This document shows, in pieces, positions 38,027-45,673 of a stretch of DNA of 64,000 nucleotides. The stretch's first letter is position 1; every line of letters begins with the position of its first letter. The position numbers and the translations under genes are program-made. A model generated the notes under the pieces. That model saw only the letters and a list, made by a program, of their open reading frames with translations. It was not told the origin of the DNA and ran no database searches. This DNA comes from Gallionellaceae bacterium (lineage in GTDB: Bacteria; Pseudomonadota; Gammaproteobacteria; Burkholderiales; Thiobacillaceae): the NCBI GenBank assembly GCA_028714735.1, contig JAQTLU010000006.1:110102-174101 (forward strand). Direction: 5' to 3'.

Positions 38027-38704
38027 ATGAGCCCCGAAACCCGCGAAATCATCGTCAACGGCCTGTGGACGCAGAACCCCGGCATCGTCCAGCTGCTCGG
38101 CCTGTGCCCGTTGCTGGCGATCAGCAGCAACGTGGTCAACGCGCTCTCGCTCGGCCTCGCCACCACCCTGGTGATGGCGGTCGCCAGCGGCTCGGTCGCC
38201 CTGGTGCGCGGCTTCATCCCGCATGCCGCGCGCATCCCGCTGTTCGTGCTGATCATCGCCGCCCTGGTCACCGTGGTGGAACTGCTCATGCACGCCTACG
38301 TGCTGGCGCTCTACATCGTGCTCGGCGTGTTCCTGCCGCTGATCACCACCAACTGCATCGTCCTGGCCCGGGTCGAGGCCTTCGCCTCCAAGCGCAGCAC
38401 CCTGCACTCGGTGCTCGACGCGGTCATGATGGGCCTGGGCCTGACCCTGGTCCTGGTGGTCCTGGGCGCGCTGCGGGAGATCATCGGCAAGGGCACCCTG
38501 CTGTCCGGCCTCGACCTCGCCTTCGGCCCGGCCGCCAAGGCCTGGGTCATCCACGTCATCCCCGATTTCCAGGGCCTGTTGCTGGCCGTCCTGCCGCCCG
38601 GCGCCTTCATCGGCCTGGGCCTGATCATCGCCGCCCGCAACTGGCTCATCACCATGAAGGAACGCCGGGCACGGGTCGACAGCCCGCTGGGGCAGGCCGC
38701 GTAG
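38027..38704 (+). CDS. rsxE: Rnf/Rsx complex subunit E
   Basis: This 225-residue six-helix membrane protein is the partner of subunit A. Cluster-coordinating motifs G-L-C-P-L-L-A near 24-30 and T-T-N-C-I-V-L-A near 104-111 mirror those in RsxA. The N-terminus N-G-L-W-T-Q-N-P is typical. It is the last rsx gene and lies 3 bases after rsxG. The nth gene follows by 15 bases, as in many proteobacteria where rsxE and nth are linked. Confidence 0.96.
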   Translation: MSPETREIIVNGLWTQNPGIVQLLGLCPLLAISSNVVNALSLGLATTLVMAVASGSVALVRGFIPHAARIPLFVLIIAALVTVVELLMHAYVLALYIVLGVFLPLITTNCIVLARVEAFASKRSTLHSVLDAVMMGLGLTLVLVVLGALREIIGKGTLLSGLDLAFGPAAKAWVIHVIPDFQGLLLAVLPPGAFIGLGLIIAARNWLITMKERRARVDSPLGQAA

Positions 38705-38719
38705 GCGCCAAGGCCCGAA

Positions 38720-39352
38720 ATGAACGCGGCCAAACGCCGGCAGATCTTCGAGCGCCTGCGTGCCGGCAACCCGCATCCCACCACCGAACTGCACTACGCC
38801 ACGCCGTTCCAGCTCCTGGTCGCCGTGGTGCTGTCGGCCCAGGCCACCGACAAGAGCGTCAACCTCGCCAGCGCCACCCTGTTCCCGGCCGCCGGCACGC
38901 CGGAGCGGATGCTCGCCCTGGGCGAGGCCGGCGTGAAGGAACACATCCGCCGCATCGGCCTCTACCAGACCAAGGCGAAGAACGTCGTCGCGCTCTCGCG
39001 CCTGCTGATCGAGCGCCACGACGGCGAGGTGCCGGCCGCGCGGGAGGCCCTGGAGGCCCTGCCCGGGGTCGGCCGCAAGACCGCCAACGTGGTGCTCAAC
39101 ACCGCCTTCGGCCAGCCCACCATCGCGGTCGACACCCACATCTTCCGGGTCGCCAACCGGATCGGCCTGGCACCCGGCAAGACCGTGCTGGAGGTCGAGA
39201 ACAGGCTGCTCAAGGTCACCCCCGACGAATTCCGCCACGACGCCCACCACTGGCTGATCCTGCACGGCCGCTACGTCTGCAAGGCGCGCAAGCCGGACTG
39301 CCTGCGCTGCACCATAGCCGACCTGTGCGAATACCGGGAGAAGACCGCTTGA
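38720..39352 (+). CDS. nth: Endonuclease III (DNA glycosylase/AP lyase)
   Basis: This 210-residue base-excision repair enzyme removes oxidised pyrimidines and cuts at abasic sites. The helix-hairpin-helix GVGRKTANVV contains catalytic Lys120, and Asp138 (VDTHIFR) matches E. coli Nth residue for residue. The 4Fe-4S loop C-x6-C-x2-C-x5-C is complete near the C-terminus. The gene is 15 bases after rsxE, and its stop overlaps the TTG start of the following FIST gene. Confidence 0.97.
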   Translation: MNAAKRRQIFERLRAGNPHPTTELHYATPFQLLVAVVLSAQATDKSVNLASATLFPAAGTPERMLALGEAGVKEHIRRIGLYQTKAKNVVALSRLLIERHDGEVPAAREALEALPGVGRKTANVVLNTAFGQPTIAVDTHIFRVANRIGLAPGKTVLEVENRLLKVTPDEFRHDAHHWLILHGRYVCKARKPDCLRCTIADLCEYREKTA

Positions 39353-40437
39353 AGGTCGCCACCGGCCTCGCCAAAGGCATCGTCGCCTCCCCCGACCTGG
39401 CGGCCGAGGCGGTGCGCGTGGCGATGGACCGTGCCGACCTGGCCATCGCCCAGGGCGTCCTGCTGTTCCTCAGTTCCGACTTCGCCAGCAATCCGCAACC
39501 CTCGATCACCGCCGCCTCCCGGGTCGCCAACTGCCTGCAGGTGGCCGGCTGCGCCTCGATCGGCCTGTTCACCGAGGAGGAATGGCTGCTCGACGTGCCG
39601 GCCGCCGCCGCCATGGTGTTCGGCGAAGGCATCGGCCTGCATCCTGCACGCGCTGACGACGACTGGCGCCTGGCCATGGCCGCGCCCAACGCCGTCGATA
39701 CCAGCTGGCTCAACCTGCCCGGCCGCCGCTTCGGCGCGGTCTCCGGCGACGCCTCCGGCCAGGGCCCCTACACGGTCTGGAGCGGCGGCCGGCTGGCCCC
39801 CGGCCGGCGCTGCGAGATCGCCTTCGACGGCGGCCAGTTCCGGGTCGACACCTCGCGCGGCATCCAGCCGCTGTCCGAGCCGTGCCCGGTCGACCGCGCC
39901 GCCGGCCACGACATCCAGGTCCTCGGCGGGCAGCCAGCCCTGGAAGACCTGGCGCGGGTGTTGCCGCTCGACGCCGGCGACTCGCGCCAGTTTCCCATGC
40001 ACCTGGTCATGGCCGGCGTCACCTACGGCGAGCCGGACAACGCCATCGCCGAAGGCCGCTATCACCTGCTGCCCATCCTGTCGACCAACACTGCCGACCG
40101 CTCGGTCACCGTATCGGCGCGCATCAAGCCCCGCGAGCGCCTGTTCTGGGCCATCCGGCAGCCGCTCGCGGCCGAGCGCGACATGCGCCTGATGCTGGAC
40201 CGGCGCACCTTCGACATCCCGCGCGCGCCCGCCTTCGGCCTCTGTTTTCCCTGCATGGGCCGCGGGCCCTATTTCTACGACGGCGTCGACCGCGACCTCG
40301 AAGCCATCACCCGGCGCTTTCCCGGCATGCCGCTGATCGGTTTCTACGGCAACGGCGAGTTCAGCCCACTCGACGGCAGCAACCGGCTGCTGCAATACGC
40401 CACCGTGCTGGCCCTGAACTATCCCGGAGCCGACTGA
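39349..40437 (+). CDS. FIST-domain sensory protein, second paralog
   Basis: This 362-residue soluble protein has FIST_N (about 1-205) and FIST_C (about 210-355). The C-terminal signature is FYGNGEFSPL near 331-340, equivalent to FYSYGEISP in the FIST protein at 7647. A CxxC-like F-P-C-M-G lies near 300. The start is TTG 39349, eight bases after GGGAG and overlapping the nth stop (TTGA). The next gene overlaps by one base (TGATG). Frameworks for ligand specificity are lacking, and the role in an nth/cobalamin neighbourhood is unclear. Confidence 0.87.
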   Translation: MKVATGLAKGIVASPDLAAEAVRVAMDRADLAIAQGVLLFLSSDFASNPQPSITAASRVANCLQVAGCASIGLFTEEEWLLDVPAAAAMVFGEGIGLHPARADDDWRLAMAAPNAVDTSWLNLPGRRFGAVSGDASGQGPYTVWSGGRLAPGRRCEIAFDGGQFRVDTSRGIQPLSEPCPVDRAAGHDIQVLGGQPALEDLARVLPLDAGDSRQFPMHLVMAGVTYGEPDNAIAEGRYHLLPILSTNTADRSVTVSARIKPRERLFWAIRQPLAAERDMRLMLDRRTFDIPRAPAFGLCFPCMGRGPYFYDGVDRDLEAITRRFPGMPLIGFYGNGEFSPLDGSNRLLQYATVLALNYPGAD

Positions 40438-40865
40438 TGTTCAACCCCACCCGCGACCAGGCCCGCCAGTTCCTGTTCGACGCCTGGCGGAAATACCGCG
40501 ACCAGGCCATCCTCACCGACCTGGAGACCCTGGCGACCGACCACATCCTGCGCCATCCCGAATACCACAAGCTGCTGGAAGACCCGGACGGCAACCTCGA
40601 ACGCGACTGGCGGCCGGAAAGCGGCGAGACCAACCCTTTCCTGCACCTGATGATGCATATCTCGATCTCCGAGCAACTCTCGATCGACCAGCCGGCCGGC
40701 ATCCGCAGCCGCTACCAGGCCCTGGCCAGGAAACTCGGCGACGAGCACGACGCCATGCACGAGACCATGGACTGCCTGGCCGAGATGATCTGGACCAGCC
40801 AGCGTCACGGCACCCCGCCCGACGGCGCGGCCTATATCACCTGCATGGAGAAAAAAGCCCGATGA
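40437..40865 (+). CDS. DUF1841-family protein
   Basis: This 142-residue soluble, mainly helical protein begins M-F-N-P-T-R-D-Q-A-R-Q-F and contains H-L-M-M-H-I-S-I-S-E-Q-L near 71-82. Both features are characteristic of the proteobacterial DUF1841 family, which has no known function. It overlaps the FIST gene by one base and the adenosyltransferase gene by 4 bases, so it is within a tightly coupled operon. Confidence 0.85.
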   Translation: MFNPTRDQARQFLFDAWRKYRDQAILTDLETLATDHILRHPEYHKLLEDPDGNLERDWRPESGETNPFLHLMMHISISEQLSIDQPAGIRSRYQALARKLGDEHDAMHETMDCLAEMIWTSQRHGTPPDGAAYITCMEKKAR

Positions 40866-41413
40866 GCGATCGCTTGAACTGCATCGTCACCCGCACCGGC
40901 GACGACGGCAGCACCGGCCTGGCCGACGGCCGCCGGGTGCAAAAGCACGACCCGCGCATCGAGGCCCTGGGCGCGGTCGACGAACTCAACAGCTGCGTCG
41001 GCCTGCTCGCTGCCGAACCGCTCGACGACGACACCGCGGCGCTGCTTGCAGCGATCCAGAACGACCTGTTCGACCTCGGCGGCGAGCTCGCCCTGCCCGA
41101 GCGGCCCCAGGTCGGCGACGACCACCTGCGCCGCCTGGAGACAGCGGTCGAGGCCCTGAACGCCAGCCTGCCGCCCCTGGCCGAATTCATCCTGCCCGGC
41201 GGCAGCCGCCCGGCCGCCCTGGCCCACGTCTGCCGCTCGGTCTGCCGGCGCGCCGAACGGCGCCTGAGCACGCTGGCCGAGACCGAGCTGCTGGCGCCCG
41301 GTCCGGGCAAATACCTCAACCGCCTGTCCGACCTGATGTTCGTCCTGGCCCGGGTGCTCAACCGCCGGGCCGGCGGCAAGGAACCCGCCTGGCGCGGACC
41401 GACTCGCGGGTAA
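40862..41413 (+). CDS. Cob(I)alamin adenosyltransferase, PduO/MMAB type
   Basis: This 183-residue enzyme transfers the adenosyl group of ATP to cob(I)alamin to form coenzyme B12. The family N-terminus T-R-T-G-D-D-G-S-T-G-L-A-D-G (about 10-23) binds ATP, and A-L-G-A-V-D-E-L-N-S lies near 36-45. F-I-L-P-G-G-S near 111-117 and R-x-x-C-R-x-x-E-R-R are also present. It is last in the nth-FIST-DUF1841 operon, with a 4-base overlap. There is no room for a cobalamin riboswitch directly upstream. Confidence 0.95.
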   Translation: MSDRLNCIVTRTGDDGSTGLADGRRVQKHDPRIEALGAVDELNSCVGLLAAEPLDDDTAALLAAIQNDLFDLGGELALPERPQVGDDHLRRLETAVEALNASLPPLAEFILPGGSRPAALAHVCRSVCRRAERRLSTLAETELLAPGPGKYLNRLSDLMFVLARVLNRRAGGKEPAWRGPTRG

Positions 41414-41513
41414 TTGCACCAGTTGAAGGTCGCCGCCGACAGACCGACATTCCCGCCCCGGAACGGTAAAGTAGCGGGCATCGACAAATAGCAAAGCCAG
41501 ACCAAGGAGTCTC

Positions 41514-42365
41514 ATGCCCGCCAGGAAGCCCGAACCGATCCAGTTGATGCCGGAGATCCGCCCCGGCCAGTCCATCGAACTGCTGCAGGAACTTCACATA
41601 CTCACCCGCGACGCGCGGATGAACCAGGACAGCCGGCGCAAGCTCAAGCAGGTCTACCACCTGTACCAGTTCATTGAACCCCTGCTCGCCGAGGTCCACC
41701 GCGAGCGCACCGACATCCGCCTGGTCGACCACGGCGCCGGCAAGTCCTACCTGGGCTTCATCCTGTACGACCTGTTCTTCAAGAACCTGGACGGGGATGC
41801 GCATATCTACGGCATCGAGACCCGTGCCGATCTGGTCGCCCGCTCGGAGGCACTGGCGGCGCGCCTGGGCTTCGCCGGGATGTCCTTCCTGAATCTCTCG
41901 GTGGCCGAGTCCATCGTTTCCGACCTGCTGCCCGAGCGGATCGACGTGGTCACCGCCCTGCACGCCTGCAACACCGCCACCGACGACGCCATCCGCTTCG
42001 CCCTGGCCAAACAGGCCCGCTTCATCGTCCTGGTGCCCTGCTGCCAGGCCGAGGTGGCAGCCACCCTGCGCAAGAACAAGGGCCAGGCGATCCGGCGCGA
42101 GGCCCTGGCCGAGCTCTGGCGCCACCCGATCCATACGCGCGAGTTCGGCAGCCACGTCACCAACGTGCTGCGCTGCCTGCAACTGGAGGCGCACGGCTAC
42201 CAGGTCAACGTCACCGAACTGGTCGGCTGGGAGCACTCGATGAAGAACGAGCTGATCGTCGCCAGCCGCAAGGGCGGGCCACAGCGCCGTTCGGCCGAGC
42301 GGCTGAACGAGTTGCTGGCGATGCTGGGGCTGGAGGAGCTGGGCGGGCGATTTTTTACACCCTAG
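41514..42365 (+). CDS. SAM-dependent methyltransferase (Methyltransf_32 type)
   Basis: This 283-residue protein has an N-terminal helical part and a Rossmann methyltransferase core. SAM motif I is V-D-H-G-A-G-K-S-Y-L near 71-80. A second motif, L-H-A-C-N-T-A-T-D-D-A-I near 151-162, is followed by V-P-C-C-Q near 178, both typical of the Methyltransf_32 group. The substrate is unknown; related proteins modify RNA or protein. The ribosome binding site AAGGAG precedes ATG 41514. It is transcribed apart from the adenosyltransferase, with a 100-base gap. Confidence 0.85.
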   Translation: MPARKPEPIQLMPEIRPGQSIELLQELHILTRDARMNQDSRRKLKQVYHLYQFIEPLLAEVHRERTDIRLVDHGAGKSYLGFILYDLFFKNLDGDAHIYGIETRADLVARSEALAARLGFAGMSFLNLSVAESIVSDLLPERIDVVTALHACNTATDDAIRFALAKQARFIVLVPCCQAEVAATLRKNKGQAIRREALAELWRHPIHTREFGSHVTNVLRCLQLEAHGYQVNVTELVGWEHSMKNELIVASRKGGPQRRSAERLNELLAMLGLEELGGRFFTP

Positions 42366-42451
42366 AGCTCAATCCGGAGCGGGTTGGATTAAAACTTGGG
42401 AACGGGCCAAGGTCGGCAATTCCGTGCCGCCGCCCCTGGCCATGGTTCAGT

Positions 42452-42919
42452 TCATCGCCACCGCACCGGTTGGAAATCGACACAACGCTCGCTGCCGTCA
42501 GATTGCTCGACACTGAGGAGGCACCGCATGTTGAACAATTCTTCTTCGAACGCTTGCATCTGGGCGTTGTACGACCGTAGGTTCATTTCACCGGAATCGA
42601 CTTTCGGAGCCAATTCCGAAGATTTCGCGTAAACGCGCCTGATGTTACTTTCATTCGCACGGTTGAGGCTGATTTCGACAGGTATCGCCCGCTCATCCAG
42701 GCAATTCAGCCAACGTGTGAACCAATTTTCAATTTTAGCCTTCCGTTCAGTTTCCGCCTGCCTGGCACAGTAAGTCTTGGCTACCTGTAAATCGTGCTTT
42801 GTGTAATGTGGCCCGGTACTGCCGCAGCCAGCCAATATGGCGATGCACGCGAACAGGGGAATACACATTTTCCCCAGCATCATCTTGCGAGTAATCGTTA
42901 GCATATGAATGATCGACAT
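42452..42919 (-). CDS. Small putative lipoprotein of unknown function
   Basis: This 155-residue product has an N-terminal hydrophobic segment ending in the lipobox I-L-A-G-C, indicating signal peptidase II processing and membrane anchoring. The mature part has four further cysteines and is charged. Starts at 42919, 42904 (MLTITRKM) and 42883 (MMLGKM) are all possible and none has a clear ribosome binding site. The last gives a normal signal peptide length. The gene is visibly richer in A/T than its surroundings, which suggests transfer or weak constraint. No family was recognised. Confidence 0.65.
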   Translation of the reverse strand: MSIIHMLTITRKMMLGKMCIPLFACIAILAGCGSTGPHYTKHDLQVAKTYCARQAETERKAKIENWFTRWLNCLDERAIPVEISLNRANESNIRRVYAKSSELAPKVDSGEMNLRSYNAQMQAFEEELFNMRCLLSVEQSDGSERCVDFQPVRWR

Positions 42920-43265
42920 AGCGGCATGTCGAATCCCCGACCTGTTGTCTTGTTGTGCGTCGATTATGTCCCGGCGACGCCTCCGATGCCATCGGTAGCA
43001 ATACCCAGATCATCGGAGTGTGCGGCAGTACGATCTCCGGTCCGCCAGGCCGCTTGGGGGGAGCGCCATCATCCAACCGCATTTCAGTGCGCACCCAGCA
43101 AGTGTTCGAGCGCTGCCAAGCCATCCGGATTCTGAGTCTTCCACCCGAGCAGGCCATCGCGCACCGGCATGGGCCTGGCGGAAAATCGCGCCAATTCCGC
43201 AAATTTGCTAAAGATGCATTTCTGCGGGCCGTTATTGCCCCAAACCAGGACATAAATCGGATGCC
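42920..43265. other. Intergenic stretch between the lipoprotein and DgcZ-like genes
   Basis: These 346 bases lie between divergently transcribed genes and should contain both promoters. Open frames cross it on both strands, but none has a recognisable product or start context. A gene remnant cannot be excluded. No RNA gene or hairpin was recognised. Confidence 0.4.
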
Positions 43266-44156
43266 ATGCCGTTCCCCCTCGAACGCGAAAAAACCCAGAA
43301 GCTGTCGGAAGAACTGGAGAGCGTCATCGCCGCCCACCTGGGCTGGTTCAGGCAGTTCAGCCGCATGCTGGTCTGCGGCAACGGCTTCGACAACGGCGAG
43401 GCCGCTCCGGACGCCTACCTGAACTCGCCCTTCGGCCAGTGGTATTACCGCGACAGCGGCCATCCCCTGGCCGACCTCACCATCTTCCAGGACATGGCCG
43501 AGATCCAGCAGGCCATGCACGATTGCGCCCGCAAGTCCATCGAAGCGGTCCGCGCCGGCCGGCGGCCGTCCGTCGAACAGCACGACAGCTGCATCGACCT
43601 GGCGCTCAAGCTGAACAACAAGCTGCGTCACCTGCAACTGGAGATCATCGGCGACCTGCTCGCCACCGACCCGCTCACCGGCTGCTACAGCCGGCGCGGC
43701 ATGATCGGCCGGCTCCAGGCCGAGCAGGAACGCGCCCAGCGCATCCAGCGGCCATGCTGCCTGTGCCTGGTGGACTTCGACCATTTCAAGCAGGTCAACG
43801 ATCAGTTCGGCCACCCGGCCGGCGACGCGGTCCTGAAGCAGGGCCTGCGCTTCATCGCCGGGGTGCTGCGCAAATACGACGTGGTGTTCCGCTACGGCGG
43901 CGAGGAATTCCTGATCTGCCTGCCCGGCACCCCGATCGACGATGCCGTCCAGGTCGTCGAACGCATCCGCGCCGGACTGGAGAGACTGCCCATCACCCTG
44001 CCGGGACGGCACAGGCTGCATGTCAGCGCCTCCTTCGGCCTGGCCGAAATCGCCGCCGACAAACCGGTCGAGGACAGCATCGGCCGCACCGACGAGGCCC
44101 TGCTCAAGGCCAAGCGCAACGGCCGCAACCGGGTGGAGACCTGGCAGCCCGCGTGA
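43266..44156 (+). CDS. Diguanylate cyclase with CZB-like N-domain (DgcZ-like)
   Basis: This 296-residue cytosolic protein has an N-terminal chemoreceptor zinc-binding-like domain (about 10-130) joined to GGDEF. The active site is intact as GGEEF 211-215, with the I-site R-K-Y-D five residues before. The layout follows E. coli DgcZ, whose zinc ligands are His22, Cys52, His79 and His83. Here His24 and His85 are kept, but Cys is Ser54 and the third ligand is Gln81. Zinc inhibition may therefore be lost or altered. It converges with pap, with a 12-base gap. ATG 43266 gives the expected N-terminus. Confidence 0.9.
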   Translation: MPFPLEREKTQKLSEELESVIAAHLGWFRQFSRMLVCGNGFDNGEAAPDAYLNSPFGQWYYRDSGHPLADLTIFQDMAEIQQAMHDCARKSIEAVRAGRRPSVEQHDSCIDLALKLNNKLRHLQLEIIGDLLATDPLTGCYSRRGMIGRLQAEQERAQRIQRPCCLCLVDFDHFKQVNDQFGHPAGDAVLKQGLRFIAGVLRKYDVVFRYGGEEFLICLPGTPIDDAVQVVERIRAGLERLPITLPGRHRLHVSASFGLAEIAADKPVEDSIGRTDEALLKAKRNGRNRVETWQPA

Positions 44157-44168
44157 TCCGGGCGACCT

Positions 44169-45647
44169 CTACAGCGCCTTCTCGATCGCCTCCACCAGAC
44201 CCCTCAGCACCTTGATCCGGGCGAAAAACTTGTCCTCGGCCTCGATCATGGTCCAGGGCGCGATCTCGGTGCCGGTGCGCTCAATCAAATCGCTGGCCGC
44301 GCGCACGTAGTCCTCCCACTTGTCGCGGTTGCGCCAATCGTCCTCGGTGATCTTGAACCGCTTGAAGGCGATCTGCTCGCGTTCCTTGAAGCGGCGCAAC
44401 TGTTCTTCCTGGCTGATCGAGAGCCAGAACTTGGCGACGATGACGCCCGACTCGACCATCTGTTCCTCGAAGTCGTTGATCTCCTGGTAGGCGCGCATCC
44501 AGGCCGGCTGGGTGCAGAAGCCCTCGACCCGCTCGACCAGGACGCGACCGTACCAGGAGCGGTCGAACACGGCCAGCTTGCCGTGCCGCGGCAGGTAGCG
44601 CCAGAACCGCCACAGGTAGGGCTGGGCGCGCTCGTCCTCGGAGGGTGCGGCGATCGGGATGATGTCGTACTTGCGGGCATCGAGCGCAGAGGTGATGCGG
44701 CGGATGGCGCCGCCCTTGCCGGCGGCGTCCATGCCCTCGAATACGGCCACCACGGAACGCTTCTGGAACTTCTTGGTGCGGAACAGCTTGGCCAGGCGGC
44801 CCTGCCACTTCTCCAGTTCGCGCAGGAAGTCCTTCTTGTTGAGCTTCTGGGTCAGGTCCAGGGTGTCGAGTATGCGCAGGTTGTCGATCGGCTGCGGCAG
44901 GGGCGCGCCATAGATGCGCCGGTGCGGCCGGTCGGGCTGGGCCAGGCGCGACTCCAGGCTGGCCAGCAGGTGCTTGGTCACGGTCAGGCTGCGGTAGTTC
45001 TCGTCGTTGCCCTCGACCACCAGCCAGGGCGCATCCCCGGTGCTGGTCTCGCGCAGGGTATGCTCGGACACCCGGCGGTATTCGTCATAATGGCCGAAGC
45101 GGTTCCAGTCGTCCTTGGTCACCCGCCAGCGCGTGCGCGGGTTCTTTTCCAGCGCGGTCAGGCGTTTCTTCTGGGCATCCTTGGACAGGTGGAACCAGAA
45201 CTTCAGGAACAGCGCCCCCTCGTCCACCAGCATGCGCTCGAAGCGGACGATGCGGGAAATGTCGGCATCCAGGTCATGGTCGTTGAGGCCGCCCAGGACG
45301 CGGCCGTTGATCGGCGCGTTGTACCAGGAACCGAAGAAGATGCCAGCCTTGCCCTTGGCCGGCAGGCGGCGCCAGTAGCGCCACATGGGCGGGTGCATGG
45401 CCTCCTCCTCGGTTGGCGCGCCGAGGCCGTGGGTCTGGATGTGGCGGGGGTCCATCCAGGAATTGAGCAGGTTCACGGCATCCGACTTGCCGGCGCCATC
45501 GACCCCGGAGACCAGGATGATGACCGGGAAGTCCGGCTTCTCCATCAGGGCATACTGCGCCTTGAGCAGGGCCTCGCGGACCAGCGGGGCTTCCTTGTTG
45601 AAGGTCTTCTTGTCGATCGTGTGGCCTAGTTCCGCGGCTTCGAACAT
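44169..45647 (-). CDS. pap: Polyphosphate:AMP phosphotransferase (two-domain PPK2)
   Basis: This 492-residue protein has two tandem PPK2 domains. It transfers phosphate from polyphosphate to AMP, giving ADP. Walker A motifs are GVDGAGKS near 48-55 and GMDAAGKG near 305-312. The lid segment D-R-S-W-Y-G-R is intact only in the C-terminal half. The N-terminal half has F-G-S-W-Y-N-A, lacking the Asp-Arg pair, so the C-terminal domain is probably the catalytic one, as in characterised two-domain PAP enzymes. It lies 26 bases downstream of nifJ on the same strand and is probably cotranscribed. Confidence 0.94.
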   Translation of the reverse strand: MFEAAELGHTIDKKTFNKEAPLVREALLKAQYALMEKPDFPVIILVSGVDGAGKSDAVNLLNSWMDPRHIQTHGLGAPTEEEAMHPPMWRYWRRLPAKGKAGIFFGSWYNAPINGRVLGGLNDHDLDADISRIVRFERMLVDEGALFLKFWFHLSKDAQKKRLTALEKNPRTRWRVTKDDWNRFGHYDEYRRVSEHTLRETSTGDAPWLVVEGNDENYRSLTVTKHLLASLESRLAQPDRPHRRIYGAPLPQPIDNLRILDTLDLTQKLNKKDFLRELEKWQGRLAKLFRTKKFQKRSVVAVFEGMDAAGKGGAIRRITSALDARKYDIIPIAAPSEDERAQPYLWRFWRYLPRHGKLAVFDRSWYGRVLVERVEGFCTQPAWMRAYQEINDFEEQMVESGVIVAKFWLSISQEEQLRRFKEREQIAFKRFKITEDDWRNRDKWEDYVRAASDLIERTGTEIAPWTMIEAEDKFFARIKVLRGLVEAIEKAL

Positions 45648-45673
45648 GGTGAGAGCCTTTCTGGTTGGGCGTG

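Noticed and set aside
40800..40862. Cobalamin riboswitch before the adenosyltransferase gene
   Set aside because: The gene overlaps the one before it, leaving no leader, and no B12-box-like sequence was seen.
42955..43422. Open frame entering the DgcZ-like gene in another frame
   Set aside because: It runs out of frame through a confident gene. The part before the gene is not recognisable.
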